A DNA stretch of 64,000 nucleotides from Catenovulum sediminis (GCF_007289895.1 NZ_CP041660.1:186001-250000); one strand, 5' to 3'. Counted from the stretch's first letter, positions 35,094-45,550 are shown. Notes: a model not told the origin generated them from the letters alone. Program-made: numbers and translations.

Positions 35094-37580
35094 CTAAAAA
35101 TAAGTTGTGATACCAAAACTGATGTTTCTGCCCATAATAGGCGCTTCATCTTTAATTAACGAGGTATGCACTTTGGCATATTCATCGGTTAAGTTTTCTG
35201 CTTTGGCGAACACTTTCAGCTCTTGTCCGGCTAGATTGGTGTAATAATTAAAATACACATCTAAAACGGTATAACCCGTTGTCGCCGTTTCATTTTGCGA
35301 GATATTTTTTTGTGAAAAATAACGACTCAGCTGCCCTTCTATTGAATAATTGACGGCTTGATATTTAACATGGCTGTAGACACGCATCGGTGATGTGCGC
35401 GGAAGATTTTCGCCACTTTTTAATTTTGCTCGAACTGCATCACTACCTACTTCAAGTTTCCAATCAGAATTGGGTTGCCAAAACACTTGCGCTTCGTAGC
35501 CATAGAGTTTTGCATCGGCACTTTGATATTGATATACATCTAAATTTAACGCATCTTCTGCATGCGCTTCTTCAGGCTCTTCTAGATGCTCATCTTCATG
35601 TTCGTGCGCACTAACTAAAGCTGTAAACTCGGTTTTTTGTTGATAATAATAATTATCTATATTGTTGTAGAAAACGTTAAAGACAAAACCTGTATTGCCA
35701 GAAAACTTACGAAAACTGAGATCCAAGTTGTTGGATTTTTCTAATTTCAAATCACTTGCATTTAGCTCAAAATCGACATGTTCATCATGTTCGTGAAGCT
35801 CATAAGCACGGCCAACTTCATATACACCACTGGCCAAATGAGGACCAAACGCAAATAATTCGTTAACGGAAGGCGCTCGCTGCGCATGAGATACTGCCAA
35901 TCCTAAGTTGTAACCTTCGGTGAAATCCCAAACCACGCCAGCGGTTAAACTTAATGGTGTAAATGAGTGCTCACTATAGTTAAAAGTGATTGCGTGCTCG
36001 TCATGTTCACCTTCATGCTCGTTTTCATGCGGTTCTTCATGCGGTTCGGCGTGTTCGTCATGATGGGATGCAAATTCTATCTCCTGCAAGCTGAGCGGAT
36101 CAGCTTTTATCTTTACCTCATCTAAACGCATCCCCAACTGAATTAAAAAATCACCTGCATGTTTTTCTTCTATCCAGGCAATTGCTAGATTTTCAGTTGT
36201 TGAATCGGGTGCATAAGCTTCTTCACCTTTTGACTGCTGTGCGTCTCGTTTGTAGTGCACATTCCAGCCACCACGCCAGTCATGATATTCTTTATGTAAA
36301 AATTCATTTCTAATTTCGAACGTTTGTTTATCAAACCTAGTTGCTACCGCGCCGTCTTCAATTTCATCATGTCGGTAATCGGTATACCCCAGCGCAAAAT
36401 TAACCTGCTGTACAAATGCATCCGCGAAATTAAATTCACCTTTAACCTGCCCCCGATGCTGCCACATATCCGCATAAACACGCTCTTCATGTGCTGCGTG
36501 TTCACCGTCGTGTTCACCGTCGTGATCATCTTCGTGCAATAGATGTTCGTCTTCGTGCTCATCTTCATGTCCGTCTTCATGTCCGTCTTGATGAGCGGTG
36601 TCGGGTGAATGGCTATGGCCCGGTATGCCATACTGCTTATTCATAAAACCATAACTAGCACCAATAGAGCCATTATCTAAAAACTGACTGGCTCCCAAGG
36701 TAAAACCAGACGCTTGCGCATCTGAGTTTTCAATTTCACTTTCTGCTGAATGATAATTACCATTGTCATAAGCAAAACCATCTAAATAAAGTGCAGTAGA
36801 TTCAAAACCGGTTTTATAACTTGCGCTGGCATTTTTACCGCTATTGTTATTCGCGTAAAGCAAACTGGCTTGACCTTCCGTTGCTGTGTCCTGCGGAATA
36901 CGCCCGTCAACAATATTCACAACACCACCAATCGCCCCATTGCCATAAAACAAGGTGGCCGGCCCTCTTAACACTTCAATTTGTTTCGCCGTGCTCGCAT
37001 TACTACTGATGATATGATCGGCGCCCGAGCGCGAAACATCACCACTATCTAATCCATTTTGCACCATTAACACACGCGGACCGTCTAAACCGCGGATAAT
37101 CGGAGATGCTGCGACAGAGCCATGGTGGTTGCTATGTACGCCAACCACCTTTTTTAAACTATCCCCTATGGTAGTCGCTTGTTGTTGACGCAACTGCTCT
37201 CCACTTAAAACACTAACCGGCATCGCTGATTCTATTTGCGAGGTATGAAACGAGCTGGCCGTAACATCGATCACTTCAATTGGTGATTGACTCAATGTAA
37301 TCTTTACGCCTTCTAAACCAGTCGCTGGCACGTCAATATGAATGTTTTTATGCACATAACCATCCGCTACGATATGCAGCTCGTAATGACCTTCCGGCAA
37401 GGGTTTAATCGCAAAGTGTCCATATTCTGAAGTTTGTGTTTTTTGACTACCGCCAATCACTTCAACTAAAGCGTTTTTAACGGGTTGACCATTTTCGGTT
37501 GAAAGTTGCCCAGCAAGATAATTTGCATTTACGAAGGGTGTAAATACCAGACAAGATAAAGGGAGGATTTTTTTAAACAT
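35094..37580 (-). CDS. TonB-dependent receptor with His/Asp/Glu-rich loops, likely zinc receptor (ZnuD-like)
   Basis: An 828-residue outer-membrane receptor. A signal peptide (to NANY) is followed by a carboxypeptidase-regulatory-like domain (about 22-105), a TonB box and plug (IEVIDVTASSF, DSLKKVVGVHSNHHGS, VLRGPATLFYGNGAIGGVVNIVD), and a barrel ending in ISFGITTYF. Several predicted surface loops are extremely rich in His, Asp and Glu (about 325-370, 510-540, 600-605, 660-685), as in zinc-binding ZnuD loops. Two Zur-box-like palindromes lie within 55 bases upstream of the start. Together this points to zinc uptake under Zur control. Copper or another divalent metal remains possible. Confidence 0.85.
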   Translation of the reverse strand: MFKKILPLSCLVFTPFVNANYLAGQLSTENGQPVKNALVEVIGGSQKTQTSEYGHFAIKPLPEGHYELHIVADGYVHKNIHIDVPATGLEGVKITLSQSPIEVIDVTASSFHTSQIESAMPVSVLSGEQLRQQQATTIGDSLKKVVGVHSNHHGSVAASPIIRGLDGPRVLMVQNGLDSGDVSRSGADHIISSNASTAKQIEVLRGPATLFYGNGAIGGVVNIVDGRIPQDTATEGQASLLYANNNSGKNASASYKTGFESTALYLDGFAYDNGNYHSAESEIENSDAQASGFTLGASQFLDNGSIGASYGFMNKQYGIPGHSHSPDTAHQDGHEDGHEDEHEDEHLLHEDDHDGEHDGEHAAHEERVYADMWQHRGQVKGEFNFADAFVQQVNFALGYTDYRHDEIEDGAVATRFDKQTFEIRNEFLHKEYHDWRGGWNVHYKRDAQQSKGEEAYAPDSTTENLAIAWIEEKHAGDFLIQLGMRLDEVKIKADPLSLQEIEFASHHDEHAEPHEEPHENEHEGEHDEHAITFNYSEHSFTPLSLTAGVVWDFTEGYNLGLAVSHAQRAPSVNELFAFGPHLASGVYEVGRAYELHEHDEHVDFELNASDLKLEKSNNLDLSFRKFSGNTGFVFNVFYNNIDNYYYQQKTEFTALVSAHEHEDEHLEEPEEAHAEDALNLDVYQYQSADAKLYGYEAQVFWQPNSDWKLEVGSDAVRAKLKSGENLPRTSPMRVYSHVKYQAVNYSIEGQLSRYFSQKNISQNETATTGYTVLDVYFNYYTNLAGQELKVFAKAENLTDEYAKVHTSLIKDEAPIMGRNISFGITTYF

Positions 37581-37592
37581 AAGAGGCCAAGA

Positions 37593-37607
37593 TGTTATAA
37601 CGTAACA
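37593..37607. promoter_or_regulatory. Zur-box-like site 1
   Basis: TGTTATAACGTAACA closely follows the gammaproteobacterial Zur consensus core GTTATANNATAAC. It is 13 bases upstream of the receptor start. Confidence 0.65.
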
Positions 37608-37619
37608 AATGGAGGGTAT

Positions 37620-37634
37620 TGTTACATTATAACA
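37620..37634. promoter_or_regulatory. Zur-box-like site 2
   Basis: TGTTACATTATAACA is the inverted counterpart of site 1, 27 bases away start to start. Two facing sites strengthen the Zur call. Confidence 0.65.
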
Positions 37635-37675
37635 GTTGACTGTAAAGCCGTTTGTCGCTGTTTAACTAAATGATT

Positions 37676-38506
37676 TTAGATTTGCGGATCAAACGACTCG
37701 TGGCGTTTTTCTCTGTCACTTGCTGCCGCTTTTTCAGCTTTTACGATTTCTTCATCATCAATGGATAAACCCGGAATTTCCTGATCGCACACATCGCCAC
37801 CCATTTTTTTAACTTCACGGCATAAATCTGCGACTTTGCCATCCATAAAATGAAGGTGGTCTAAAATTCTGCCAATATGGCTGGCGACCGGATCAGGGTT
37901 ATCCTCACTGACTGCATAGGCATCAAAACCATACTTTTTAGCGATCGCTTGGCGTTTTTCATCCGCTGCACTATCAACATTAGCTTGTTTGTTTTTCGGT
38001 GTTACAACTCGCCCCGGAATACCGACCACTGTCGCTCCTTCCGGTACATCTTTAACGACTACGGAGTTAGAACCGACTTTGGCATTTTCACCAACGTAAA
38101 TTGGCCCTAAAACTTTAGCGCCTGCCCCGACAACAACACCATTGCCAAGTGTTGGGTGGCGTTTGCCAGCGTTCCAGCTTGTACCACCTAATGTCACGCC
38201 ATGGTACAAAGTACAATCATCACCAATTTCTGCCGTTTCACCGATAACAACGCCCATCCCATGATCGATAAAAAAGCGCCGGCCAATGGTTGCCCCCGGA
38301 TGAATTTCAATACCGGTCAACCAACGCGCTAAATTGGAGACAAAACGTGCCAGCCATTTCCAGTTTCGTTTATACAAAGGGTGACTTATTCTGTGCCACC
38401 AAATTGCATGCATCCCTGGATAATTGGTTAATACATCAATAAAATTACGCGCCGCTGGGTCGCGATGAAATACAGAGTTAATATCTTCTTTGAGGCGCTC
38501 AAACAT
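37676..38506 (-). CDS. cysE: serine O-acetyltransferase
   Basis: Makes O-acetylserine for cysteine synthesis. The 276-residue protein has the N-terminal helical domain ([30 protein letters not shown]) and the left-handed beta-helix hexapeptide region ([41 protein letters not shown]) with the catalytic His in IDHGMG. A charged C-terminal tail extends beyond the usual end. It lies one base after the trmJ stop on the same strand, so the two are co-transcribed. Confidence 0.95.
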   Translation of the reverse strand: MFERLKEDINSVFHRDPAARNFIDVLTNYPGMHAIWWHRISHPLYKRNWKWLARFVSNLARWLTGIEIHPGATIGRRFFIDHGMGVVIGETAEIGDDCTLYHGVTLGGTSWNAGKRHPTLGNGVVVGAGAKVLGPIYVGENAKVGSNSVVVKDVPEGATVVGIPGRVVTPKNKQANVDSAADEKRQAIAKKYGFDAYAVSEDNPDPVASHIGRILDHLHFMDGKVADLCREVKKMGGDVCDQEIPGLSIDDEEIVKAEKAAASDREKRHESFDPQI

Positions 38507-38507
38507 G

Positions 38508-39233
38508 CTAGCTATCCTTGTTTTTACTTAGCTTATCAACAGAAGCTAACATACCACGCAGGATATTTAACTCCTGCGCTTCAGGTCTGGCACGATTAAA
38601 CAATCGACGTAACTTTGCCATCACCTGCCCCGGATGGTTTTTAACGATAAAATCAATATCCGTAAGTGTCTGTTCAAGGTGTGTATAAAACCGTTCAACA
38701 TCATCCGTCAAGGGATAGGGTTCTTCTTGCTCGGGATACTGATGTTCTTGCAAATAAGCCATGCGAACTTCGTAACAAAGCGTCTGTACAGCTGCGGCTA
38801 AATTTAAAGAACTATAATCAGGGTTAGCTGGAATAATCGCGTGAAAATTCGCTTTTTGTAATTCTTCATTACTTAAACCATTATTCTCACGGCCAAAAAT
38901 AAGTGCAACTTCACCTGTTTGAGATTCCTGCACTAATTTAATGCCCGACTCTCTTGGATCCATCACCGGCCAAGATAAAGTTCTGCTGCGCGCACTGGCC
39001 GCAACCACTAAACGACAACCCGCGATTGCTTCATCTAAGGTTTTAACTATCTTCGCATTGCCTAATACATCTGTTGCACCCGCCGCCAATGCACTGGCAT
39101 GACTATCGGGTTCGTTAACCGGATCAACTAACCAAAGTTTAGACAAACCCATGGTTTTCATTGCACGAGCTGTCGAACCGATATTACCTGTATGAGATGT
39201 ATTAACCAGAATGATACGAATATTGTCTAACAT
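38508..39233 (-). CDS. trmJ: tRNA (cytidine/uridine-2'-O-)-methyltransferase TrmJ
   Basis: A 241-residue SPOUT methyltransferase that methylates position 32 of tRNAs. The N-terminal [25 protein letters not shown] and the trefoil-knot motifs ([38 protein letters not shown]) are typical. In E. coli the gene precedes iscR; here it leads into cysE instead, an order seen in several gammaproteobacteria. Confidence 0.93.
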   Translation of the reverse strand: MLDNIRIILVNTSHTGNIGSTARAMKTMGLSKLWLVDPVNEPDSHASALAAGATDVLGNAKIVKTLDEAIAGCRLVVAASARSRTLSWPVMDPRESGIKLVQESQTGEVALIFGRENNGLSNEELQKANFHAIIPANPDYSSLNLAAAVQTLCYEVRMAYLQEHQYPEQEEPYPLTDDVERFYTHLEQTLTDIDFIVKNHPGQVMAKLRRLFNRARPEAQELNILRGMLASVDKLSKNKDS

Positions 39234-39304
39234 GAAGCTGCCTTGATTTTTTTGTGAGCGCGTATTCTACGCCGATAGTTTCGCTAGCTCAAGGCCAGTA
39301 CTAG

Positions 39305-39466
39305 GTGAAAAGCTTGCAACTAGAATATCTAGGTTCACTGACAGATCTTAAAATTGTAGGCAGTAAAGGGGCTAGGTCTGTCGCTCTAATAAATATTGTA
39401 TTAGATACAGATGAAGCGCTTGTGCGACAAGGTGTTAAAACATTCGAAATAATAAATGCAAAATAA
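39305..39466 (+). CDS. small hypothetical protein (53 residues)
   Basis: A GTG-started frame reading VKSLQLEYLGSL, then DLKIVGSKGA, VALINIVLDTDEALV and FEIINAK, with a protein-like mix of residues and regular hydrophobic spacing. A TAG stop lies just before the GTG, and the only ribosome-site candidate (AAGG) is rather far away. It may be a real small gene or the tail of a deleted one. It lies between trmJ and the tRNA gene on the opposite strand. I recognise no family. Confidence 0.3.
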   Translation: MKSLQLEYLGSLTDLKIVGSKGARSVALINIVLDTDEALVRQGVKTFEIINAK

Positions 39467-39487
39467 GCGGGATTTGGTAAAGAAAAA

Positions 39488-39564
39488 TGGTGGCCCCACC
39501 CTGACTCGAACAGGGGACCTACCGATTATGAGTCGGGTGCTCTAACCAACTGAGCTATAGGGCC
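39488..39564 (-). tRNA. ileX: tRNA-Ile2 with CAU anticodon (lysidine-modified)
   Basis: A full cloverleaf is readable on the minus strand: acceptor GGCCCTA/TGGGGCC, D arm AGCTCAGTTGGTTAGAGC, anticodon arm CCGACTCATAATCGG, T arm CCCTGTTCGAGTCAGGG, and encoded CCA. CAT could mean Met, but the GACTCATAATCG arm and its place beyond rpoD match E. coli ileX, whose C34 is changed to lysidine to read AUA. Elongator Met remains a minor alternative. Confidence 0.85.
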
Positions 39565-39719
39565 ATTTTTTATGCTTTCAGCAGGCTAAGCCGTGAAAGT
39601 GGTGCGCAGTATAATGGAGTCTTTTTTTGATGTCACTTATTTTTCGTAATCTTTTGTTTAAGTGACTATTTTTTCAACATTTGATTAGGGTGTGTTGATT
39701 TTTGCATTAAATTTATTCG

Positions 39720-39754
39720 CGCAAAAACAAAAGAAGCCTCAAATGAGGCTTCTT
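39720..39754 (-). terminator. Rho-independent terminator of rpoD
   Basis: On the minus strand, AAGAAGCCTC-ATTT-GAGGCTTCTT is followed by TTGTTTTTG. It lies 40 bases past the rpoD stop. Confidence 0.85.
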
Positions 39755-39780
39755 ATAAAGTACAATTTAATGCTTTGCAA

Positions 39781-39804
39781 TCTACTCGTCTATCTACTCG
39801 TCTA
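39781..39804. repeat. 12-bp perfect tandem duplication across the rpoD stop
   Basis: TCTACTCGTCTA occurs twice head to tail. It duplicates the last codons and stop of rpoD, so a second, unused copy of the C-terminal coding end follows the real stop. Confidence 0.8.
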
Positions 39805-41623
39805 GGAAACTGCGTAGCTGCTCAGAGCGTGATGGATGTCTTAGCTTACGAAGTGCTTTTGCTTCAATCTGACGAATACGTTCGCGTGTTACGTCAAATT
39901 GTTTACCGACCTCTTCTAAAGTGTGGTCAGTATTCATATCAATACCAAATCGCATACGTAAAACTTTAGATTCACGTGCTGTTAAGCCCGCTAATACGTC
40001 ACGTGTCGCATCTTGTAAGTTTTCAGAAGTCGCCGCATCAACCGGTGAGCTAATAGTGCTATCTTCAATAAAATCCCCCAAATGCGAATCTTCATCATCA
40101 CCAATGGGCGTTTCCATAGAAATCGGCTCTTTGGCAATCTTCATCACTTTGCGGATTTTATCTTCCGGCATCATCATTTCTTCAGCCAATTCTTCTGGCG
40201 TTGGCTCACGACCTTTTTCTTGTAGCATTTGACGCGAAATACGATTTAACTTGTTAATCGTTTCAATCATATGCACAGGAATACGGATGGTACGTGCTTG
40301 GTCAGCAATTGATCGGGTGATCGCCTGACGGATCCACCAAGTTGCATACGTCGAGAATTTATAACCGCGACGGTATTCAAACTTATCAACAGCTTTCATC
40401 AAACCAATGTTACCTTCCTGAATTAAATCTAGGAATTGTAAACCACGGTTTGTGTATTTTTTGGCAATGGAGATAACCAAACGTAAGTTTGCTTCAACCA
40501 TTTCTTTTTTCGCCCGGCGAGCTTTAGCTTCACCAATCGACATACGACGGTTGATATCTTTAATATTTACAACGCTGAGCTTAGTTTCTTCTTCAATGTG
40601 TTTTAATTTCTGCACACATCGTAAAATTTCATCTTTGTGCTCTGCAATGCCAGCTGAAAATGGCTTGCCATCTGCAATTGCTTTGTCTATCCATGCGGTC
40701 GAGGTTTCATCACCGGCAAATGCCCGTGTGAAATCTTTTTTCGGCATTTTTGCATATTCAACAGCATACTTCATGATGATACGCTCTTGTGTACGCACTT
40801 TGTCCATCATCGAGCGCATGTGACCTACTAAGCGATCAAACTGCTTAGGCACTAAACGGAACAATTTAAAAATATTGCTCAGCTCTTCAATAGCGGTACG
40901 CGTTTCAGGATGGCTACGGCCATGTTTGTCTACGACTTTCATCACATTTTCATATGATTCACGTAACTCCTGGAATTTTTCGCGCGCTAATTCAGGATCT
41001 ATCCCGGTATCTTCTTCTTCTTCGTCATCGTCATCTTCATCATCTAAATCATCTTTTGATAATTCAGAACCAACATGCGTTGCTGTTGGTGCCAAGACGT
41101 CGTCTGGCTCGTTAGGATCGATAAAACCTGAGACGATATCGGTTAAGCGAATTTCTTCCGCTTCAACTCTATCGTATTGGTCTAATAAATAAGTGATGGC
41201 TTCAGGAAATTCAGCAACTGAACATTGAACTTGGTTAATACCTTCTTCAATACGCTTAGCGATATCTATTTCGCCCTCACGCGTCAGAAGTTCAACTGTT
41301 CCCATTTCACGCATGTACATGCGAACAGGATCAGTCGTTCGACCAATTTCACTTTCAACAGAGGCGAGAGCTTGTGCAGCTGCTTCTGCCGCTTCTTCGT
41401 CTGTTGCGGTTGTTTCATCAGACATTAACAATGCGTCTGCATCGGGTGCTGATTCAAAGACCTGGATACCCATGTCATTGATCATACTAATAATGTCTTC
41501 GATTTGATCTGAGTCGACAATTTCTTGCGGCAAATGATCATTAACTTCGGCGTAAGTTAAATAGCCCTGCTCTTTACCTTTAGTAACGAGCAACTTAAGT
41601 TGTGACTGACGGTTTTGCTCCAT
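39794..41623 (-). CDS. rpoD: RNA polymerase primary sigma factor (sigma-70)
   Basis: A 609-residue housekeeping sigma factor. In order: region 1.1 ([20 protein letters not shown]), a long acidic spacer near residues 185-205, region 1.2 ([20 protein letters not shown]), region 2 ([20 protein letters not shown] and [20 protein letters not shown]), region 3, and region 4.2 ([20 protein letters not shown]) to the final LDE. Last gene of the rpsU-dnaG-rpoD group. The 120-base gap to dnaG leaves room for its own promoter. Confidence 0.98.
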   Translation of the reverse strand: MEQNRQSQLKLLVTKGKEQGYLTYAEVNDHLPQEIVDSDQIEDIISMINDMGIQVFESAPDADALLMSDETTATDEEAAEAAAQALASVESEIGRTTDPVRMYMREMGTVELLTREGEIDIAKRIEEGINQVQCSVAEFPEAITYLLDQYDRVEAEEIRLTDIVSGFIDPNEPDDVLAPTATHVGSELSKDDLDDEDDDDEEEEDTGIDPELAREKFQELRESYENVMKVVDKHGRSHPETRTAIEELSNIFKLFRLVPKQFDRLVGHMRSMMDKVRTQERIIMKYAVEYAKMPKKDFTRAFAGDETSTAWIDKAIADGKPFSAGIAEHKDEILRCVQKLKHIEEETKLSVVNIKDINRRMSIGEAKARRAKKEMVEANLRLVISIAKKYTNRGLQFLDLIQEGNIGLMKAVDKFEYRRGYKFSTYATWWIRQAITRSIADQARTIRIPVHMIETINKLNRISRQMLQEKGREPTPEELAEEMMMPEDKIRKVMKIAKEPISMETPIGDDEDSHLGDFIEDSTISSPVDAATSENLQDATRDVLAGLTARESKVLRMRFGIDMNTDHTLEEVGKQFDVTRERIRQIEAKALRKLRHPSRSEQLRSFLDE

Positions 41624-41746
41624 ACAGACTTCCGCTTACCTATGAAATGAAATAAATTACGATGCAGTGAACTCGCCATTATAGCAGAGTTTTGCCATGA
41701 TTACACGATTCTGACTGATATTCGTTATAAATAGCCTTAACTAAAA

Positions 41747-43513
41747 TCAACGAACTTTCAGTAATTGTAAATATTCTTGCTTCTCTTCATTCGAAATTAG
41801 ATTCATGCGCGCTTTTGCTTGCAGTAATGCTTTGCGTTTGTTAACAAACAAAGCCAAAATTTTTTCAATGGCATCCAAAAAAACCACCTCTATGTTGTCT
41901 TCTTCAACATGATGCTCCCACATCAATAACTGGGACACAATTTTCTCTTGTGCTGTACCGCGCCAATGTTCAAGTATAGCCGCTGCACTAGAATTTGGAT
42001 TGTTTAGACAAAATCTGAGCAGTGCGACTAAAAAATCAATGCCGGGTTCTTCCATCGATGCGAGCGCATTTAACTGACTTTCACTTAAATGTGCCAGATG
42101 TTGTGATAGATGGGGACGAGACAGCATTAATGCAACCGCCATGCGTATTGGCGTGACTTTTTTGCCGCCTTTGGCATTCATTTTCGCCTGTTTTGCCTTA
42201 GCCTGGCTGACTTTATCTATCTTATTAACGGCGACATCGCGTTTAAGTTTAACCGATAATGTACTGGCAATTGCATGTTTGTACTCACTATCTGGCATAC
42301 TATCTATCAAAGGCTGTGCCAGTTGGCTGAGTTTGGAACGTGCAAAATCGCCATCACTTTCACCAATTTTTTCATACAAATTCTGGTAAAAAAAGCTTAC
42401 TAAATCTTGAGCTTTGGCAACTTCGTGCTCAAACTTTTCTTTTCCTTGTGTTTTTACAAACGAATCGGGATCTTCGCCATCCGGTAAAAACATAAACTTA
42501 ATTTGTACACCATCCACTAGATGTGGCAAAGCATTTTCAAGCGTTCGCCACGCAGCAGCTCGACCCGCTTTATCACCATCGTAACAGCACACAATCTCGC
42601 TGGTAGTGCGTAGCATCAACTGAATTTGTTCGGCTGTGGTTGAAGTGCCCAATGAAGCGACAGCATAGGTAATACCAGCCTGAAATAAGGCGACAACATC
42701 CATATAACCTTCAACAACAATTAAACGTTCAAGCCCACGATTTGCATTTCTGGCTTGATAAAGCCCATAAAGTTCCCGGCCTTTATGGAAAATACGTGTT
42801 TCAGGTGAGTTTAAATACTTAGGTGTCCCATCACCAATCACTCGACCGCCAAAACCAATGCATTTTCCCCGGCGATCCAATATCGGAAACATCAGACGAT
42901 CTCTAAACCTGTCGTATAATGATCCTTTGCCTTCTTTTTCAATCAGCATGCCTAAATCACGCAGTTGCATTGCTTGATCTCGGCTTTTACCGATTGCTTT
43001 TAACAAGCCATCCCATTGCGCGGGAGAATAACCAATCTGAAAATACTGGACTGTTTCGGCATTTAAACCACGCTGTTGAATATATTGTTGAACTTTGGCT
43101 GACTGAGAATTATGGGTAAGCTGATACTGGTAAAACTGAGTGGCTTGCGCCATCACTTCATAATCTTGTTTACTTTGCGCTTTTTTAGCTGGGTCAATAG
43201 GTTGTCCGGTGTCTTCTCGCGGTACATCCATGCCGTGCATACCCGCCAGCTCTTCTATTGCATCTACAAACTCTAAACTGTCATATTCCATTAAAAAAGA
43301 AATGACATTGCCTTTTGCGCCACAACCAAAACAATAATAAAACTGTTTATCTGGTGCGACTGTAAAAGATGGGGATTTTTCGTTATGAAACGGGCAACAG
43401 GCAGAATAATTTTTACCGGTTTTTTTTAAACGCACACGTGCATCAATCACCTCTACTATGTCAGTACGGGCAATTATGTCGTCAATAAAATTTCTTGGAA
43501 TGCGTCCAGCCAT
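41747..43513 (-). CDS. dnaG: DNA primase
   Basis: Makes RNA primers at the replication fork. The 588-residue protein has the N-terminal zinc finger CCPFHNEKSPSF...YYCFGCGAKGN (about 40-65), the RNA-polymerase-like basic domain, the TOPRIM motifs RLIVVEGYMDVVALFQAG and CCYDGDKAGRAA (about 255-320), and a helical C-terminal helicase-binding domain. It lies between the yqeY-like gene and rpoD on the same strand, the classic macromolecular-synthesis operon order. Confidence 0.97.
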   Translation of the reverse strand: MAGRIPRNFIDDIIARTDIVEVIDARVRLKKTGKNYSACCPFHNEKSPSFTVAPDKQFYYCFGCGAKGNVISFLMEYDSLEFVDAIEELAGMHGMDVPREDTGQPIDPAKKAQSKQDYEVMAQATQFYQYQLTHNSQSAKVQQYIQQRGLNAETVQYFQIGYSPAQWDGLLKAIGKSRDQAMQLRDLGMLIEKEGKGSLYDRFRDRLMFPILDRRGKCIGFGGRVIGDGTPKYLNSPETRIFHKGRELYGLYQARNANRGLERLIVVEGYMDVVALFQAGITYAVASLGTSTTAEQIQLMLRTTSEIVCCYDGDKAGRAAAWRTLENALPHLVDGVQIKFMFLPDGEDPDSFVKTQGKEKFEHEVAKAQDLVSFFYQNLYEKIGESDGDFARSKLSQLAQPLIDSMPDSEYKHAIASTLSVKLKRDVAVNKIDKVSQAKAKQAKMNAKGGKKVTPIRMAVALMLSRPHLSQHLAHLSESQLNALASMEEPGIDFLVALLRFCLNNPNSSAAAILEHWRGTAQEKIVSQLLMWEHHVEEDNIEVVFLDAIEKILALFVNKRKALLQAKARMNLISNEEKQEYLQLLKVR

Positions 43514-43547
43514 GATTTCTTTTTTATGTCAGTGCGTAATAAACAGC

Positions 43548-43571
43548 AAAACCGCACATAAGCGCGGTTTT
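43548..43571 (-). terminator. stem-loop between the yqeY-like gene and dnaG
   Basis: AAAACCGC / GCGGTTTT, an 8-bp perfect stem with an 8-base loop ending in U residues. It resembles the terminator that separates rpsU from dnaG expression in E. coli. Confidence 0.65.
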
Positions 43572-43599
43572 ACCAAAAACGACAGAGCAAGCTGAAAGA

Positions 43600-44046
43600 T
43601 TAAGCGTTTATCTTCGCTTTAACCATTTGGCTTACCTGAGCCATGTCTGCGCGGCCTTGAACTTGAGGACGAATAATATTCATTACTTTCCCCATGTCTT
43701 GCATGCCTTGTGCGCCACTTTCTTGTATTGCCTGTATCACAATATCTGATAACTCAGATTCGCTTAACGCGGCAGGCAAGAAAGTTTCTAATTCAGCAAT
43801 TTCTGCTGTTTCGACTGCGGCCAGGTCTTCACGACCCCCTTGTGTATACTGTTCAACCGAGTCTTTGCGCTGCTTTACCATTTTGGTAAGCACGGCGAGT
43901 ACTTCATCATCAGACAAAGTTTTTTGGCCGTCAACTTCCTGTTGTTTAATGGCAGACAGAGCCAGCCTAATCGTTCCGAGGCGCACTTTATTTTTCGCAC
44001 GCATCGCATCTTTCATGGCATCTTTCAGCTGTTCAGTAAGAGTCAT
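43600..44046 (-). CDS. GatB/YqeY-domain protein
   Basis: A 148-residue YqeY-family protein, related to the tail domain of the GatB amidotransferase subunit that binds tRNA. Characteristic parts are LKDAMRAKNKVRLGTIRLAL, the KQRKDSVEQYTQGGREDLA helix region, LETFLPAALSESEL, and GKVMNIIRPQVQGRADMAQV near the end. The precise function is unknown. It sits between rpsU and dnaG as in many gammaproteobacteria and is likely co-transcribed with rpsU 13 bases upstream. Confidence 0.92.
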   Translation of the reverse strand: MTLTEQLKDAMKDAMRAKNKVRLGTIRLALSAIKQQEVDGQKTLSDDEVLAVLTKMVKQRKDSVEQYTQGGREDLAAVETAEIAELETFLPAALSESELSDIVIQAIQESGAQGMQDMGKVMNIIRPQVQGRADMAQVSQMVKAKINA

Positions 44047-44059
44047 GTCAATCGCTGTC

Positions 44060-44275
44060 TTAGTATAATTTTACACGACGTGCGTTTTCACGCGAAAGCT
44101 TCTTAGCATGACGCTTAACCGCTGCAGCTTTTTTGCGCTTACGCTCTGCAGTTGGTTTTTCGTAGAATTCACGGCTACGAACATCAGCTAAAATACCAGC
44201 TTTTTCACATGAACGCTTGAAGCGACGCAAAGCGACGTCAAATGGTTCGTTTTCTCTTACCTTAACAATTGGCAT
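44060..44275 (-). CDS. rpsU: 30S ribosomal protein S21
   Basis: A 71-residue S21 with [20 protein letters not shown] at the start and the basic [19 protein letters not shown] tail. First gene of the rpsU-dnaG-rpoD group and divergent from tsaD, as is usual. A small hairpin (ACCGCT / AGCGGT, 44304-44329) lies in its leader. It starts with ATG after a GAGGTGAT ribosome site. Confidence 0.98.
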   Translation of the reverse strand: MPIVKVRENEPFDVALRRFKRSCEKAGILADVRSREFYEKPTAERKRKKAAAVKRHAKKLSRENARRVKLY

Positions 44276-44457
44276 TAAATATCACCTCAGGATAATAAAA
44301 CACACCGCTTCGAACATTATTTGAGCGGTCGGACTAAAAATGGTGCGCAATTCTAATCCAATTATTCCGTTAAAGTAAAGTTATTGAGCACAAAAACTGG
44401 TGAATTAAACGCAAGATGGCTAAAATGCGCGCCCAAGAGTGATAACAGAGGCAAAAA

Positions 44458-45468
44458 ATGCGCGTTTTAGGTATAGAAACTTCTTGTGATGAAACCGGCA
44501 TCGCCATCTATGATGAAAAAGATGGCCTATTAAATCATCAATTATATAGTCAGGTAAAATTACATGCTGACTATGGTGGTGTTGTACCCGAACTTGCATC
44601 ACGCGATCACATTCGCAAAATTGTCCCGTTAATCGAAAAAACTTTAAAAGAAGCCAATTGTGATAAATCGTCTATAGATGGCATCGCCTTTACATCAGGT
44701 CCCGGACTTATTGGTGCACTATTGGTTGGTTCGACCGTCGCCAGAGGGTTAGCTTACGCTTGGAATAAACCGGTAGTAGGTGTACACCATATGGAAGGTC
44801 ATTTGTTAGCGCCTATGTTAGAAGAGGAAAAGGCAGATTTTCCGTTTGTTGCCTTGTTAGTTTCTGGTGGTCATTCGTTATTGGTTGAAGTAAAGGGCAT
44901 TGGCCAGTATGAACTGTTAGGTGAAAGCATTGACGATGCGGTGGGTGAAGCTTTTGATAAAACCGCTAAAATTATGGGTTTGGATTATCCGGGCGGACCA
45001 AGGCTTGCAAAACTGGCTGAACAAGGCACCGCTGGCCGTTTCAAATTTCCAAGACCAATGACTGACAGACCGGGTTTAGATTTTTCTTTCTCTGGTTTAA
45101 AGACGTTTGCAGCCAATACATTACGCGACAACGGAAAAGATCAACAAACATTGGCGGATATCGCTTATGCCTTTCAGGAAGCGGCTGTCGATACACTGGT
45201 CATCAAATGTAAACGCGCGTTAAAACAAACTGGGCACAAAAGACTTGTTGTCGCAGGCGGTGTCAGTGCAAATACTTTTTTACGAGAAAAGCTAGCGGCT
45301 TTAATGCAGGCTCAACAAGGCCAGGTTTATTACCCAAGGTTAGAGTTTTGTACGGATAATGGTGCAATGATAGCGTATGCAGGTTTACAACGATTAAAAG
45401 CGGGTCAAGCTGGACAAGATACCGAAATTAAACCGCGCTGGCCGCTAACCGATTTACAAGCAATTTAA
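44458..45468 (+). CDS. tsaD: tRNA N6-threonylcarbamoyladenosine transferase TsaD
   Basis: Transfers the threonylcarbamoyl group to A37 of ANN-decoding tRNAs with TsaB and TsaE. The 336-residue protein has the ASKHA fold with [15 protein letters not shown] (4-18), the iron-binding HHMEGH (about 110-115), [27 protein letters not shown], the DFSFSGLKT element and [17 protein letters not shown] before the ATG supports the start. It is divergent from rpsU. Confidence 0.97.
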   Translation: MRVLGIETSCDETGIAIYDEKDGLLNHQLYSQVKLHADYGGVVPELASRDHIRKIVPLIEKTLKEANCDKSSIDGIAFTSGPGLIGALLVGSTVARGLAYAWNKPVVGVHHMEGHLLAPMLEEEKADFPFVALLVSGGHSLLVEVKGIGQYELLGESIDDAVGEAFDKTAKIMGLDYPGGPRLAKLAEQGTAGRFKFPRPMTDRPGLDFSFSGLKTFAANTLRDNGKDQQTLADIAYAFQEAAVDTLVIKCKRALKQTGHKRLVVAGGVSANTFLREKLAALMQAQQGQVYYPRLEFCTDNGAMIAYAGLQRLKAGQAGQDTEIKPRWPLTDLQAI

Positions 45469-45550
45469 CTACGATTTCACCGCTAAATTAACGCGCTAAT
45501 CAAATAACTTGCTATAATGCGGCCCATCATTTTCAATTTAGGCCGCATTT

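Noticed and set aside
39488-39564. Elongator tRNA-Met
   Set aside because: The anticodon is CAT, but the anticodon-stem sequence and the location beyond rpoD match tRNA-Ile2; a Met identity is kept only as a minor alternative.
39234-39600. Prophage or island attachment site at the tRNA
   Set aside because: No integrase gene and no duplicated tRNA end were found nearby.
40875-41507. Ser-rich plus-strand frames opposite rpoD
   Set aside because: They are mirror images of the acidic rpoD coding sequence; rpoD on the minus strand is unambiguous.
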